Shown one piece after another: positions 53,050 through 61,927 of a stretch of DNA of 64,000 nucleotides (positions are counted from its first letter, which is position 1; each line of letters opens with the position of its first letter). Source of the DNA: Arthrobacter crystallopoietes (GTDB taxonomy: Bacteria; Actinomycetota; Actinomycetes; Actinomycetales; Micrococcaceae); the NCBI RefSeq assembly GCF_002849715.1, contig NZ_CP018863.1, forward strand, positions 1,736,001 to 1,800,000. The letters are read 5' to 3'. A program made the translations under genes and the position numbers. The notes beneath the pieces were generated by a model. The model saw only the letters and a program-made list of their open reading frames with translations, was not told the origin of the DNA and did not search any database.

Positions 53050-53979
53050 CTAGCCCAGTTCTCCGGAGCAGAGCTGCTCGGTGGTCAGATCCTTGGGCGG
53101 CAGGTTCTCGGCGGTGAAGCCGAATTCGCCCACTACGTCCACGTAGGTCGCTTCGGACTCGGTGATCTTGGCCAGCTCGGCGTTGTAGGCCTCCAGCAGT
53201 TCCGTGTCGCCCTGGCGGAAGACGGTGGCACCGGCGCCGATCTGCTCTACACCATCGATAACCTGGACAAACGGCTGCGTCACTTCAATGCCGGCATCCG
53301 GGTTCTTGTCGGCCAGCCAGTTCAGCGAGATTGCCGTCATAGCGAAAGCGTCAGCGCGGCCCGCCGCGACGGTGTCCATGCCGTCCTGGGCATTGCCAAC
53401 GGACTGGACATCCAGGCCCAGCTTATCGGCGTAACCGGCTTCGATGCCGCCGGAGAGCACGGCCAGCTTGATGTCCTCGCCGCCTTCTTCAGCCGCCACA
53501 ACCGAATCCAGGTCTGTCAGGTTCTTCGGGTTGCCCTCCTGGACCATCAGTGCCGTGGTGTACATGATTTCCGGGTCGCTGAAAGCGGCCTGCTCGCAGC
53601 GCTCCGGCAAGATGGACATGCCGGCACTGACAACGTCGAACCGGCCTGCATTCAGGCCCGGAATCAGTGCGTCCCAGTCCACCAGAAGTGCTTCAACGTT
53701 CTCGACGCCGAGCTCGCTGAAGATCTTCTCGTGCATGGCAATGGTCGCGCCGGTGGGCTCCCCGCCTTCCTGGAAGGAGTACGGGGCCTCGCCCGCGATG
53801 CCAACGGTGACGGTGCCCGATTCCTGGATTTCCGCCAGCGTGTTGCCTGCAGCGGGGCTCTCCCCGCCGCCTTCGCCGCCCTGCTCGATCTGTCCGTCGC
53901 CGCAGCCGGCCATCAGCACCAGCGCCAGCACGCTCCCCGCGGCCATTGCCGCCCGGGACTTAGTAGTACGAGCGTTCAT
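53050..53979 (-). CDS. ehuB: ABC transporter substrate-binding lipoprotein, EhuB-like
   Basis: A 309-residue family-3 binding protein. LALVLMAGC is a lipobox (Cys about 26). TVTVGIAGEAPYSFQEGGEP, then LIPGLNAGRFDVVSAGMSIL with PERCEQAAFSDP, and the end FGFTAENLPPKDLTTEQLC fit EhuB, which binds the osmoprotectants ectoine and hydroxyectoine. No ectoine breakdown genes (eutDE) are nearby, so uptake for osmoprotection, or another cationic amino acid, is possible. The second of two adjacent ATG codons is preferred, five bases after AGAGGA. A GntR gene diverges from it. Confidence 0.8.
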   Translation of the reverse strand: MNARTTKSRAAMAAGSVLALVLMAGCGDGQIEQGGEGGGESPAAGNTLAEIQESGTVTVGIAGEAPYSFQEGGEPTGATIAMHEKIFSELGVENVEALLVDWDALIPGLNAGRFDVVSAGMSILPERCEQAAFSDPEIMYTTALMVQEGNPKNLTDLDSVVAAEEGGEDIKLAVLSGGIEAGYADKLGLDVQSVGNAQDGMDTVAAGRADAFAMTAISLNWLADKNPDAGIEVTQPFVQVIDGVEQIGAGATVFRQGDTELLEAYNAELAKITESEATYVDVVGEFGFTAENLPPKDLTTEQLCSGELG

Positions 53980-54098
53980 CATGTTCCTCTTTCGGTCGTG
54001 AAATGGGCGAAGCCACCCGGTCTGCGCGCATGCGCACCCCAGCCGACCCGACCCGAATTTGGGATGACTGAGGTCAACGCTAGTAATTTTCGTCACCA

Positions 54099-54135
54099 CA
54101 TACAATCTGCAAGTCTGCATGTATGATTGTCGACA
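54099..54135. promoter_or_regulatory. candidate GntR operators in the ehu/gntR divergent region
   Basis: CATACA (54099-54104) and TGTATG (54120-54125) are symmetrical around GCAAGTCTGC; the perfect palindrome TGTCGACA is at 54128-54135. The gap (53980-54309) lies between the divergent ehuB-like and gntR genes and holds no gene, so these are likely sites for the local regulator. Confidence 0.45.
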
Positions 54136-54309
54136 GTAGTGCGACCCGGAGTATTTCGCCCCGGTTAAGGGCCAAAATCCGCGTACTTCCGCGGATGTCG
54201 GCCCTCACACTTATACTGATTACGATTTGGCCACGATGCGGATTCGTCCCCAACCTGTGCACTGTGCAGGAGTAGTCCGGCGCCAAACGCAAGACACGTA
54301 AGGACCCAG

Positions 54310-55089
54310 ATGCCCCAATCTTCTGCCCACCGCAACGCGCCGGCCGTCCTGAGAGTGCATCGTCCCTCGACCGTGGACCTGATCGCCACGGAACTGCGCA
54401 ACGCCATCTATTCCGGTGCGCTGGCCGTGCGTTCGCCGCTGCGCGAAGTAGAGATTGCCCGGCAGCTTGGCGTAAGCCGCAGCCCTTTGCGTGAAGCCGC
54501 CCAGCGTTTGGTCCAGGAAGGGCTGCTGACGGCCAAGCCGGGGCAGGGGATGCGCGTGGCGGTGGTCGGCGAAGACCGGCTGGATGACCTGTTCGAGGCC
54601 CGGGTCGCGGTGGAGAGCCACGCGGCCAGGATGATCATCGATAAGCACGACGACGCCGCCGTCGCCAAGGTTCAGCGCGCTTTCGACCATCTGCTGCGGG
54701 CGGCCGAAGGCAACGATGCCCGTGCCATCGGCGACGCAGACCTGGATTTCCACTTTGCCCTGGTCGATGCCGCGGACAATGCGCATTTGAGCCGCTACAT
54801 GTCAACGTTGGTGGTGGAGACCCGTCTCGCGGCCTTCAGCAGCAAGCGCGGCTATGTCGTGCGTAAGGACATTACCCAATCGCACCATGGCATCATGGCC
54901 GCCTTGCAGGACTGGGACGCCGAGGCCGCGGCCGATGCCATCAGGGAACACATGGTGGAAGCAGTGGACCGGCTGACAGGCAAGCTGGAAGAGCGGGGCG
55001 TTCACGTGGAAACGGTCACCGAGGAACCCGCTCCCGCAGGCGCCTACGCGCTGGGGCCGATCACGCAGCCGCTGACGGAGCTTTCCTGA
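54310..55089 (+). CDS. GntR family regulator, FCD subfamily
   Basis: A 259-residue protein with an N-terminal winged helix (VDLIATELRNAIYSGALAVR, then EIARQLGVSRSPLREAAQRL and AKPGQGMRVAVV) and a helical FCD ligand domain (LDDLFEARVAVESHAARMII, then DLDFHFALVDAADN and SHHGIMAALQDWDAEAAADA), whose Asp and His residues usually bind a metal. It is divergent from the ehuBCDA-like operon, which it probably represses until the transported compound or a derivative is present. AAGGA precedes the ATG. It converges on recR with a six-base gap. Confidence 0.9.
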   Translation: MPQSSAHRNAPAVLRVHRPSTVDLIATELRNAIYSGALAVRSPLREVEIARQLGVSRSPLREAAQRLVQEGLLTAKPGQGMRVAVVGEDRLDDLFEARVAVESHAARMIIDKHDDAAVAKVQRAFDHLLRAAEGNDARAIGDADLDFHFALVDAADNAHLSRYMSTLVVETRLAAFSSKRGYVVRKDITQSHHGIMAALQDWDAEAAADAIREHMVEAVDRLTGKLEERGVHVETVTEEPAPAGAYALGPITQPLTELS

Positions 55090-55095
55090 ACTTGG

Positions 55096-55692
55096 CTAAC
55101 TAAGCTGGCGCCGGCCTTCGAAGGCGCGGCCCAGCGTCACTTCGTCGGCGTATTCCAGATCTCCGCCGACGGGAAGGCCTGAGGCCAGCCGGGTTACCTT
55201 GATGTCGAAGTCTTTGAGCAGCCGCGCGACGTAGGTCGCCGTCGCCTCGCCCTCCAGATTCGGATCCGTGGCGATGATGATTTCCTGGACCTGGCTATCG
55301 GTGAGCCGGGTCAGCAGTTCCCTCATCCGCAGCTGATTAGGACCGACGCCGCCGATCGGATTGATGGCACCGCCGAGCACATGGTAGCGGCCCCGGAAGG
55401 ACCGGGTGCGCTCAATGGCGACGACGTCCTTCGACTCTTCCACCACACAGATTTCGGTGGGATCCCGTCGGGGATCACGGCAGATGTTGCACGTCTCCTC
55501 CTCGGAGACGTTGCCGCAGATCGAACAGAACTTCACTCGCTCCTTGACGTTGGTGATGGCCTGCACCAGTTGCTGCATATCGGCCGGATCGGCTTCCAGG
55601 ATGTGGAAAGCAATGCGCTGGGCCGACTTCGGTCCAATACCGGGGAGCCGGCCAAGCTCGTCGATTAGCTCCTGGACGGCACCTTCGTACAC
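55096..55692 (-). CDS. recR: recombination mediator protein RecR
   Basis: Works with RecF and RecO to load RecA at gaps. The 198-residue product has the helix-hairpin-helix start ([20 protein letters not shown]), the four-Cys zinc finger (Cys56, 59, 68, 71 in [17 protein letters not shown]), and the Toprim domain with [15 protein letters not shown] and [17 protein letters not shown]. The GTG at 55692 is the normal family start. It follows dnaX by 22 bases, the usual dnaX-recR order, though the small ybaB/ebfC gene found between them in many bacteria is missing. Confidence 0.96.
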   Translation of the reverse strand: MYEGAVQELIDELGRLPGIGPKSAQRIAFHILEADPADMQQLVQAITNVKERVKFCSICGNVSEEETCNICRDPRRDPTEICVVEESKDVVAIERTRSFRGRYHVLGGAINPIGGVGPNQLRMRELLTRLTDSQVQEIIIATDPNLEGEATATYVARLLKDFDIKVTRLASGLPVGGDLEYADEVTLGRAFEGRRQLS

Positions 55693-55714
55693 TGAACCTC
55701 AATCTCCAAACAGT

Positions 55715-58700
55715 CTAGGAACCGTCGAGGCTCTGCTCCTCAATCAGCCGCCCGCCCAGTATCCGTTCAATGGCGGCGCGGCCTACCAAGCCCGAGTCTT
55801 CGATGGCTAAGTCATCTTCACTGGGAATGTCCTCGACGTGACTCAAGTTTAGGCCACTGCCGCCCCTGCTGCCGAAGGCAGGACCGGAGGGAGCGCCGGC
55901 GGGCCTGCCTTGAGCTTCGGCAGCCCTGGCCTGGTTCAGCAGCCGCTGGTACCGGCTCATGGGTTTGTTGGGGTCCAATGCAGCAGCCGTGTCAGGCGTC
56001 TCGGCCGACGTTGGAGCAGCAGCGGGGGCCGGTGCCGGGGCTTGGGATGCTGCCGGGGCCTGGGCTGGCGCGGATGCCTGGACCGGCGCTTGCGGGGAGG
56101 CTTGGGCAGGGGTCGGTGATGCCTGTGCCGGGAACTGTGGCCGCCTTGGTTCGAAGTCCGGGCTGGCCTCCCAATCATCCGACGGCGGTTCCTCATCCGA
56201 GAAGGGAATGTCGTCGTAAGGAGACTGCGGCACATCCGGCACACTCGGGGCAACGGGCTCTTCTGGCTGCGGCCGGTTGATTGCGGGGCGCTGTCCATTT
56301 TGGGCGGGGGCTTGCGGCGCAGAGGCTGCACCGGATGCCTGGGGCGGTTCCCATACCGTTGGCCTAGTGGCGGCGGGCTGCCCTTGGGCGAGGTGGCCGA
56401 ATACCGGCTGTTCCCCTGGCGTCGGCGGCGGTACGGTGACTGGTTCCGCTGCTGCCACTGGGCGGGGTGATGATGCGGCAGACGGCGCGCTTGCTGCGGA
56501 CGGGGCGCTCTGCGCGGAGGAGCTGCTGGGGGCCGACGGACTGCTCTGGACGGACGGTGCGCTTTGTGCGGATGCGGCACTGGTGCCCGACGGACTGCTG
56601 GCGGGTGACGGTGCGCTTTGGGCGGACGCTGCACTGACACCCGATGGAACGCTGCCCGCTGATGGCGCACTGTGCCCCGATGCCATGCTGCTGGTGGAGG
56701 CCGCGCTCTGGGCAGAGGGTTCGCTGAGCGCCGATGGAGTCCTGGCGGGGAGCGTGGTGGTCGCAGTAGCCGCAGTTGCTGGCTGAATACCCGCAGAGGC
56801 GGGGTTCGCGTTCGGAATGGGAGCCACGGGTCCCCACACATTGCCAACGTTCTGCGCAGGAACTGCCTGACGGTTCTGGGCAGGGCCGGTGGCAGGGACA
56901 GGCCAGTTCCGGTCGGCATTCAGCGCCGGGGCAGGCCCGGCCGCAGGCGCGGCAGGGGAGCCGGCGGCCGGCATGGCCGGTGCGGGCGCGTTCATAGTCC
57001 GAGGTGCCGCGCCGTCTGCCGGCGGCTGCCAGCTAGTAGGTACTTTTGGGGCGGGTTCACCCGCTGCCCGGGCTGAGCCTCCGGCCGTAACGTCGATTGC
57101 ACAGTCGACGCCGAGCACCTTGAAGATGCATTGTCTGAGGATTCCGGCGTTCTCCTGCTTGCTGCTGAACGCATTCATCGCACCGGAGTTCGAGAAGGCC
57201 ACTGTCAGCGTCCGGCCATCGAAACCGGCAAGCGAGGTGTGAGGTTCGACTGTCATCCAGAGGAACTTCTTCTCGGTTTTCAGGACATCCATGATTTCCG
57301 GCCAGGCACGGCGGAACATCTCCACTGATCCGGTGGCGCCAGAAGCAGCAGGGCGCTGTTGGGCTGCCGCGGCCGGGGGGCCCGATTGCGCCGGGGCCGG
57401 AGCTTGGTGGCCTGTCGGTGTGCCCGGATGCGTTGCGGGTCGCGGGCCTGACTGTGCGGGGGAAGAAGGGCCTGCTTCTGCTGCTGCAGGTGCCGTCGGC
57501 TGGCCTTGTGTGGGCTGTTGTGCCGGTGCCGGTGCTGGAGCTTGCTGGCCAGATGCTGCCTGCTCCATAGGAACTGCAGGCGCGGGAGTGGCGGGCTTTG
57601 CCGGTTCGGGCTCGGGAACCGCGCCCCAAGTGCCGCCCCAATCACGCGAGGCAGGCTGCTCTTCCGGCTGCGGTGCGGCAGGAGCCGGGGAAGCGGTGGG
57701 TGCCGGCTGAGAACCAGTCGGCGCAGTCTCCTCGGCAGCCGGCTGCGTCTGCTGCCGCGGTTCTTGCCGGGGCTGGATGGGAGCGGGGGCGTTCTGGGCC
57801 GCGGGCTGAGCGGGTGCGTTTTGGGTCGCGGGCTGGACGGGGGCCGGGGCAGACTGGGCGGGAGCCGGAGCGTTCTGCGGCGATGGCTGCGTTTCTGCTG
57901 CTGGCGCTGGCGCTGCTGGTCCCGGTGCTGCTACCGGTGCGGGTTGGGTGCGGGCGGCGCGGAGCGCTTCCCGGACCTGGGCTGCCCCGCTGGCGCCTTC
58001 CGCGCTTGGTACGGAAGGTGCGGATCCGGCGTCGTAATTGGTTTCTGCGGCGGGCGGAGCATGATTCGGCGCTCCGGCGGGGAGTTCCCCGGCGTACGCG
58101 AGGCGGCGTTCGATCCGGTCCACGCGGGCCGCGACGCCTCGTTCGGCCTGGTCGGCGACCGGCAGCAGGATGCGGGCGCAGAGAAGTTCCAGGTGCAGGC
58201 GGGGCGAGGTGGCGCCGGTCATCTCGGTGAGCGCCTGGTTGGTGATGTCCGCGGCGCGGGAGAGTTCGGAGGAGCCAAGCTGGTTGGCCTGGGTCTGCAT
58301 CCGTGCGATCTGGTCTTCGGGCACACCGCGGAGGATCGCGTTGGCGCTCTCCGGCATGGCCTTGACGATGATCAGGTCGCGGAAGCGCTCGAGCAGGTCC
58401 TCGACGAAACGGCGCGGATCATGGCCGGTCTGCACCACGCGGTCCACGGCGCTGAACACGGTGGAGGCGTCCTGGGCAGCGAAGGCATCGACGACGTCGT
58501 CCAGCAGCGAGGCGTGGGTGTAGCCGAGCAGGGAGACGGCCAGTTCGTAGTCCAGCCCCTCGGGGCCGGCGCCGGCCATGAGCTGGTCCAGCACGGAGAG
58601 CGAATCGCGCACGGAGCCGCCGCCGGCGCGGACGACGAGCGAGAGCACGCCGGGGGCTACCGGCACGTTTTCCTGGTTGCAGAGCAGTTCCAGGTACTGC

Positions 58701-59254
58701 ATCAGCGGCTCCGGCGGCACCAGCCGGAACGGGTAGTGGTGCGTGCGCGAGCGGATGGTGCCGATGACCTTGTCCGGCTCGGTAGTGGCGAAGATGAACT
58801 TGATGTGTTCCGGCGGCTCTTCCACGATCTTCAGCAGGGCGTTGAAGCCGGCCGAGGTGACCATGTGGGCCTCGTCGATGATGAAGATCTTGTAGCGGTC
58901 CCGGACCGGGGCGAAGGTGGCGCGTTCGCGCAGATCGCGGGCGTCGTCCACGCCGCCGTGGCTGGCGGCGTCGATCTCGATGACGTCCAGGCTGCCCGGG
59001 CCGCCGCGGCCGAGCTCGACGCAGGAATCGCATTGTCCGCAAGGGGTCGGCGTCGGGCCTTGGGCGCAGTTGAGGCAACGGGCCAGGATCCTGGCGGAGG
59101 TGGTCTTGCCGCAGCCACGCGGGCCGGAGAACAGGTAGGCGTGGTTGACGCGGTTCTTCTGCAGAGCCGCCATCAGCGGATTGGTGACGTGCTCCTGCCC
59201 AATAACGTCCGCGAAGGAATCGGGGCGGTAACGACGGTAGAGGGCTGTACTCAC
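55715..59254 (-). CDS. dnaX: DNA polymerase III subunit gamma/tau with very long low-complexity linker
   Basis: The clamp-loader ATPase. Residues 1-380 are typical: YRRYRPDSFADVIGQEHV, Walker A GPRGCGKT (44-51), the zinc Cys set (60, 63, 72, 75, 78), DEAHMV, and ATTEPDKVIGTIRSRTHHY. The total length, 1179, is well above the 600-800 common for the family. From about 430 on, the chain is mainly Ala, Pro, Gln and Ser, with short repeats such as APAPAQ and SAPSAQS, broken by one ordered block (about 650-730: EMFRRAWPEIMDVLKTEKKF) that resembles the conserved tau domain. No frameshift signal is obvious. GTG start; SRP RNA lies just upstream. Confidence 0.95.
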   Translation of the reverse strand: MSTALYRRYRPDSFADVIGQEHVTNPLMAALQKNRVNHAYLFSGPRGCGKTTSARILARCLNCAQGPTPTPCGQCDSCVELGRGGPGSLDVIEIDAASHGGVDDARDLRERATFAPVRDRYKIFIIDEAHMVTSAGFNALLKIVEEPPEHIKFIFATTEPDKVIGTIRSRTHHYPFRLVPPEPLMQYLELLCNQENVPVAPGVLSLVVRAGGGSVRDSLSVLDQLMAGAGPEGLDYELAVSLLGYTHASLLDDVVDAFAAQDASTVFSAVDRVVQTGHDPRRFVEDLLERFRDLIIVKAMPESANAILRGVPEDQIARMQTQANQLGSSELSRAADITNQALTEMTGATSPRLHLELLCARILLPVADQAERGVAARVDRIERRLAYAGELPAGAPNHAPPAAETNYDAGSAPSVPSAEGASGAAQVREALRAARTQPAPVAAPGPAAPAPAAETQPSPQNAPAPAQSAPAPVQPATQNAPAQPAAQNAPAPIQPRQEPRQQTQPAAEETAPTGSQPAPTASPAPAAPQPEEQPASRDWGGTWGAVPEPEPAKPATPAPAVPMEQAASGQQAPAPAPAQQPTQGQPTAPAAAEAGPSSPAQSGPRPATHPGTPTGHQAPAPAQSGPPAAAAQQRPAASGATGSVEMFRRAWPEIMDVLKTEKKFLWMTVEPHTSLAGFDGRTLTVAFSNSGAMNAFSSKQENAGILRQCIFKVLGVDCAIDVTAGGSARAAGEPAPKVPTSWQPPADGAAPRTMNAPAPAMPAAGSPAAPAAGPAPALNADRNWPVPATGPAQNRQAVPAQNVGNVWGPVAPIPNANPASAGIQPATAATATTTLPARTPSALSEPSAQSAASTSSMASGHSAPSAGSVPSGVSAASAQSAPSPASSPSGTSAASAQSAPSVQSSPSAPSSSSAQSAPSAASAPSAASSPRPVAAAEPVTVPPPTPGEQPVFGHLAQGQPAATRPTVWEPPQASGAASAPQAPAQNGQRPAINRPQPEEPVAPSVPDVPQSPYDDIPFSDEEPPSDDWEASPDFEPRRPQFPAQASPTPAQASPQAPVQASAPAQAPAASQAPAPAPAAAPTSAETPDTAAALDPNKPMSRYQRLLNQARAAEAQGRPAGAPSGPAFGSRGGSGLNLSHVEDIPSEDDLAIEDSGLVGRAAIERILGGRLIEEQSLDGS

Positions 59255-59322
59255 GATAAGAACCCTATCGGTTGCGGCTCGTACTTTGCATCAGGCATCC
59301 CGGCGCTGGGGATAGACGTAAA

Positions 59323-59412
59323 AGACCCCTCATGCACCTGCCAGAGCCCGCTTACCCTTGCTACCTTCCGGTCCTGGGGGAGTTCACAGGATGACACCAC
59401 ATGAGGGGCCGT
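59323..59412 (-). ncRNA. ffs: signal recognition particle RNA (4.5S type)
   Basis: Read on the minus strand: ATCCTGTGAACTCCCCCAGG, then ACCGGAAGGTAGCAAGGGTA, then GGCAGGTGCATGAGGGGTC. The GGAAG apical loop and AGCA internal loop are the Ffh-binding site; GCCCCTCATG and CATGAGGGGTC-type ends pair. A location just upstream of dnaX is common in bacteria. The exact ends are estimated from the pairing. Confidence 0.95.
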
Positions 59413-59551
59413 CCAATAGTCTACCCGAGATGGCCGGGTGGCTGAAAATCGGTCCGGCGCGGAGGGGGCGGCAGTGACGTGCATCGCGCGATTCGCCACT
59501 TTCGGAAGCCGTCAGGTAGTCTTGTACCTGCTCTTGTTGAGCAAAACATCT

Positions 59552-59636
59552 GGAGGATTCGCCTAGCGGCCTATGGCGCACGCCTGGAACGCGTGTTGGG
59601 TTCACGCCCTCGGGGGTTCAAATCCCCCATCCTCCG
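59552..59636 (+). tRNA. tRNA-Ser (anticodon GGA)
   Basis: The acceptor arms GGAGGAT and ATCCTCC pair (59552-59558 with 59629-59635). The anticodon stem CACGC/GCGTG closes the loop CTGGAAC, giving GGA, which reads TCC and TCT. A long variable arm (TTGGGTTCACGCCC) fits the class II shape of tRNA-Ser, and GGGGGTTCAAATCCCCC is the T arm. CCA is not encoded. Confidence 0.95.
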
Positions 59637-59644
59637 CGGATAGG

Positions 59645-59676
59645 AAAAAGTCCCGCCCCTGTGGCGGGACTTTTTT
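59645..59676 (+). terminator. terminator of tRNA-Ser
   Basis: AAAAAGTCCCGCC pairs with GGCGGGACTTTTT around a five-base loop and is followed by more T. It starts nine bases after the tRNA. Confidence 0.92.
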
Positions 59677-59786
59677 CTTTAATTGAGTGACTGTCCGCCG
59701 AGGCTCACCGGTTTCGGGTACGGCCGGCGCTAATATCTGGTGATACGTATTATCGGCCCCTGGTGGCCGCACAGGCAGGGGGCGTC

Positions 59787-60782
59787 ATGTCGAAAGTTGA
59801 TGTACTGCGACGGATCGTGGCAGGCACGCTGCAGCATCGAAAGAAGACGCTCGACGCCGCCAACAAGCAGATCAAGCTCCTTGAAGAGCAGAACAAGCTG
59901 CTGAAATCGCTGGTGAAGACCCAGGATTCGCTCGTCCAGACCGAGAAGAAGCGTGACGCGGTCATCGCGAAACTGCACTGGGAGGCGCAGCGCACGCGCA
60001 CGATCGCGGAGAACATCCGCGGGGCGGTCATGGCACCCATTCGCCATGACATTGCCGAGGTTATGCAGTCCAAGCAGCTGGACCACCTGGAGACGCTGGC
60101 GGTGATCCGCGATGAGCGGAAGAGTTTCGCGCGGTTCGGCGACGGGGAATTCCGTCTGATGTACCGCCGCGAGCACCAGCTGAAGTTCCAGAAGAACTCG
60201 CCGGAGCTGATGGCCGCGCTGAAGAGCGTCCTGGTGTCGCCCCATCCGGACACCTTGCTTGGGATGCCGCAGGTGTTCCTCGGACTGCACTGGTCGATCG
60301 TGTTTGCGGAGACCTGGCATTTCGTCGGGCCGCTGGTGGCAACCCAGGAGCGTTTTGGCAACAGCCATGTGACCCGCCCTGCCATGTTCACTGAATACGG
60401 TGAGGACGCCGTTGAGGCCTGGCGGTCCGTCTGGGCCGGCCGGGATGCTGCCGTGATTACCGGTGCAGGTTCCCGCTTCGACCTGATCGACCCGCTGTTT
60501 GGGTCGCTGAACAGTTCGCGGGAGTTCTTCTCGAAGCCCACGGACGCCTTTGATGATCTGGCGCGGCTCGTGGAGGAGGTGGTGGCCTCCGGCCTGGACC
60601 TGGCGTTGCTGTCACTGGGGCCTGCCGCCACGGTCGCCGCCGACATGCTCGCCGCGCGCGGAGTGCAGGCCCTGGACGTGGGGCATTTGTCCGCAAGCTA
60701 CCTGAACGTCCTTGAGGGCGCCGCCCTGCCGGAGGAAATGCCCACCGCGCGACAGGTCGAGGCCAAGGTTCAAACCGGGTAG
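59787..60782 (+). CDS. GT-D fold glycosyltransferase with N-terminal coiled coil
   Basis: A 331-residue protein. Residues about 15-65 (LDAANKQIKLLEEQNKLLKS, then SLVQTEKKRDAVI) form a coiled coil. The rest matches the GT-D (DUF1792) domain: SFARFGDGEFRLMYRREHQL, PHPDTLLGMPQVF, TRPAMF, AAVITGAGSRFDL and LDLALLSLGPAATVAADML. GT-D enzymes add glucose to glycan chains on serine-rich adhesins; the acceptor here is unknown. RBS AGGGGG precedes the ATG. It is a single gene after the tRNA and its end overlaps the tetR gene by 13 bases. Confidence 0.82.
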   Translation: MSKVDVLRRIVAGTLQHRKKTLDAANKQIKLLEEQNKLLKSLVKTQDSLVQTEKKRDAVIAKLHWEAQRTRTIAENIRGAVMAPIRHDIAEVMQSKQLDHLETLAVIRDERKSFARFGDGEFRLMYRREHQLKFQKNSPELMAALKSVLVSPHPDTLLGMPQVFLGLHWSIVFAETWHFVGPLVATQERFGNSHVTRPAMFTEYGEDAVEAWRSVWAGRDAAVITGAGSRFDLIDPLFGSLNSSREFFSKPTDAFDDLARLVEEVVASGLDLALLSLGPAATVAADMLAARGVQALDVGHLSASYLNVLEGAALPEEMPTARQVEAKVQTG

Positions 60783-61333
60783 GTCCGCTCAATGGCGCGC
60801 AGGGCTGTTTCGTAGGCGGCGGCCCAGTCAGTGCCGGGCACGTCCGCGAGTTCGAGGCTGACGAGTCCATGAACCTGGCCCCAAATAGTTGCCGCAACCA
60901 GCGGCACGGACTCCTCGGAGCCAGCTGCGGCGAGTGCTTTGGCCACCGCCTCGTACAGGGGTTGGATGGCGTTCGAGGATGCGTCCGGACTTGGTTCGCA
61001 AGGGATCTGCGCGGCGGTGGAGCCGAACATCAGCGTGTAGAACGCCGGGTGCTCCAGCGCCCACTGACGGTAAGCCTTGCCAAGCGCCGCCAGGCCGCCG
61101 GGGGAGGCGGCCCGCTGGGAATCCCCGAAGGAGCGGAAGGCATCGTCGACCACCGCCGTCAGTAACTGCGACTTGCCACCGAAAAGCGAGTAGACCGCCG
61201 TCGTCGATGTGTTGGCCGCGGCCGCCACATCGCGCAACGCCACCCGGCTGGGGCCCTGCTCGGCCATGAGGTTTGCCGTCGTTTCGATTAACCGTTGCCG
61301 CAGTTCGGAATCGTAAACAGTAGGTCTTGCCAT
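60770..61333 (-). CDS. TetR family regulator
   Basis: A 187-residue repressor. The N-terminal helix-turn-helix is clear (RQRLIETTANLMAEQGPSRV, then LRDVAAAANTSTTAVYSLFG and GKSQLLTAVVDDAF). The C-terminal ligand domain has a WALEHPAFYTLMFGS stretch seen in the WHG-type C-domain. It is divergent from the DUF4188 gene, which is probably its target, with a palindrome between the two. The start at 61333 is the most likely; another ATG lies three codons upstream. Confidence 0.88.
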   Translation of the reverse strand: MARPTVYDSELRQRLIETTANLMAEQGPSRVALRDVAAAANTSTTAVYSLFGGKSQLLTAVVDDAFRSFGDSQRAASPGGLAALGKAYRQWALEHPAFYTLMFGSTAAQIPCEPSPDASSNAIQPLYEAVAKALAAAGSEESVPLVAATIWGQVHGLVSLELADVPGTDWAAAYETALRAIERTYPV

Positions 61334-61362
61334 AGCTCTCATTGTTCCATAACATTGTTTTA

Positions 61363-61373
61363 TAACGTCGTTA
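61363..61373. promoter_or_regulatory. candidate TetR operator
   Basis: TAACGTCGTTA is a perfect palindrome with a one-base centre, in the 76-base gap between the divergent tetR and DUF4188 genes. A second AT-rich near-repeat (ATAACATTGTTTTAT) is just before it. Confidence 0.45.
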
Positions 61374-61409
61374 CGAAATGAATCGGCACCAAGAACGTAG
61401 GAGAAGGCC

Positions 61410-61904
61410 ATGGGCCAGAGCGTCATTCCCGGCAGGTTTACCGCGGTGCCGGAGACAGAAACCGTGACCGTTTTCCTGATCGGCATGCGAGCCAACCGCT
61501 GGTGGAAATTCGGCAAACTGCTGCCCATGTCCACGGCCATGGCTCGCATGCTCAAGCATCTGGCGGCTACCCCGGAGGCGGGTCTGCTGGGCTTCCATTC
61601 CTGGTTCGGCAGGACCACCCTCATGCTTAGCTACTGGGAAAGCCCCGAGCACCTTCAGCGCTTCGCCGCGGACCGGACCGCGCCGCATCTTGAACCCTGG
61701 CGCAAATTCATGCGGGAATCGGCCGGCAGCGGAGACATCGGCGTGTGGCACGAGACTTACCAGGTTGCCGTGCGCGACCAGGAGTCCGTCTACAGTGACA
61801 TGCCGCCGTTCGGGCTCGGCGCCGCGACCAAGAGCGCACCTATCGGGCGCGGTGCCAACACCGCGCGGCAGCGGCTGGGCCGGCAGAAGCCCGCGAAGGT
61901 CTGA
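61410..61904 (+). CDS. DUF4188 family protein
   Basis: A 164-residue protein with the DUF4188 pattern: VTVFLIGMRANRWWKFGKLL, LKHLAATPEAGLLGFHSWFG, TTLMLSYWESPEHLQRFAAD and WHETYQV. The fold resembles small haem- or cofactor-free monooxygenases, and this family includes aldoxime dehydratase/phenylacetaldoxime-like relatives, but activity is not known. GGAGAAGG precedes the ATG. It is divergent from a TetR regulator that probably controls it. Confidence 0.82.
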   Translation: MGQSVIPGRFTAVPETETVTVFLIGMRANRWWKFGKLLPMSTAMARMLKHLAATPEAGLLGFHSWFGRTTLMLSYWESPEHLQRFAADRTAPHLEPWRKFMRESAGSGDIGVWHETYQVAVRDQESVYSDMPPFGLGAATKSAPIGRGANTARQRLGRQKPAKV

Positions 61905-61927
61905 GGTTTTGCGACCCGGCGTGAGAG

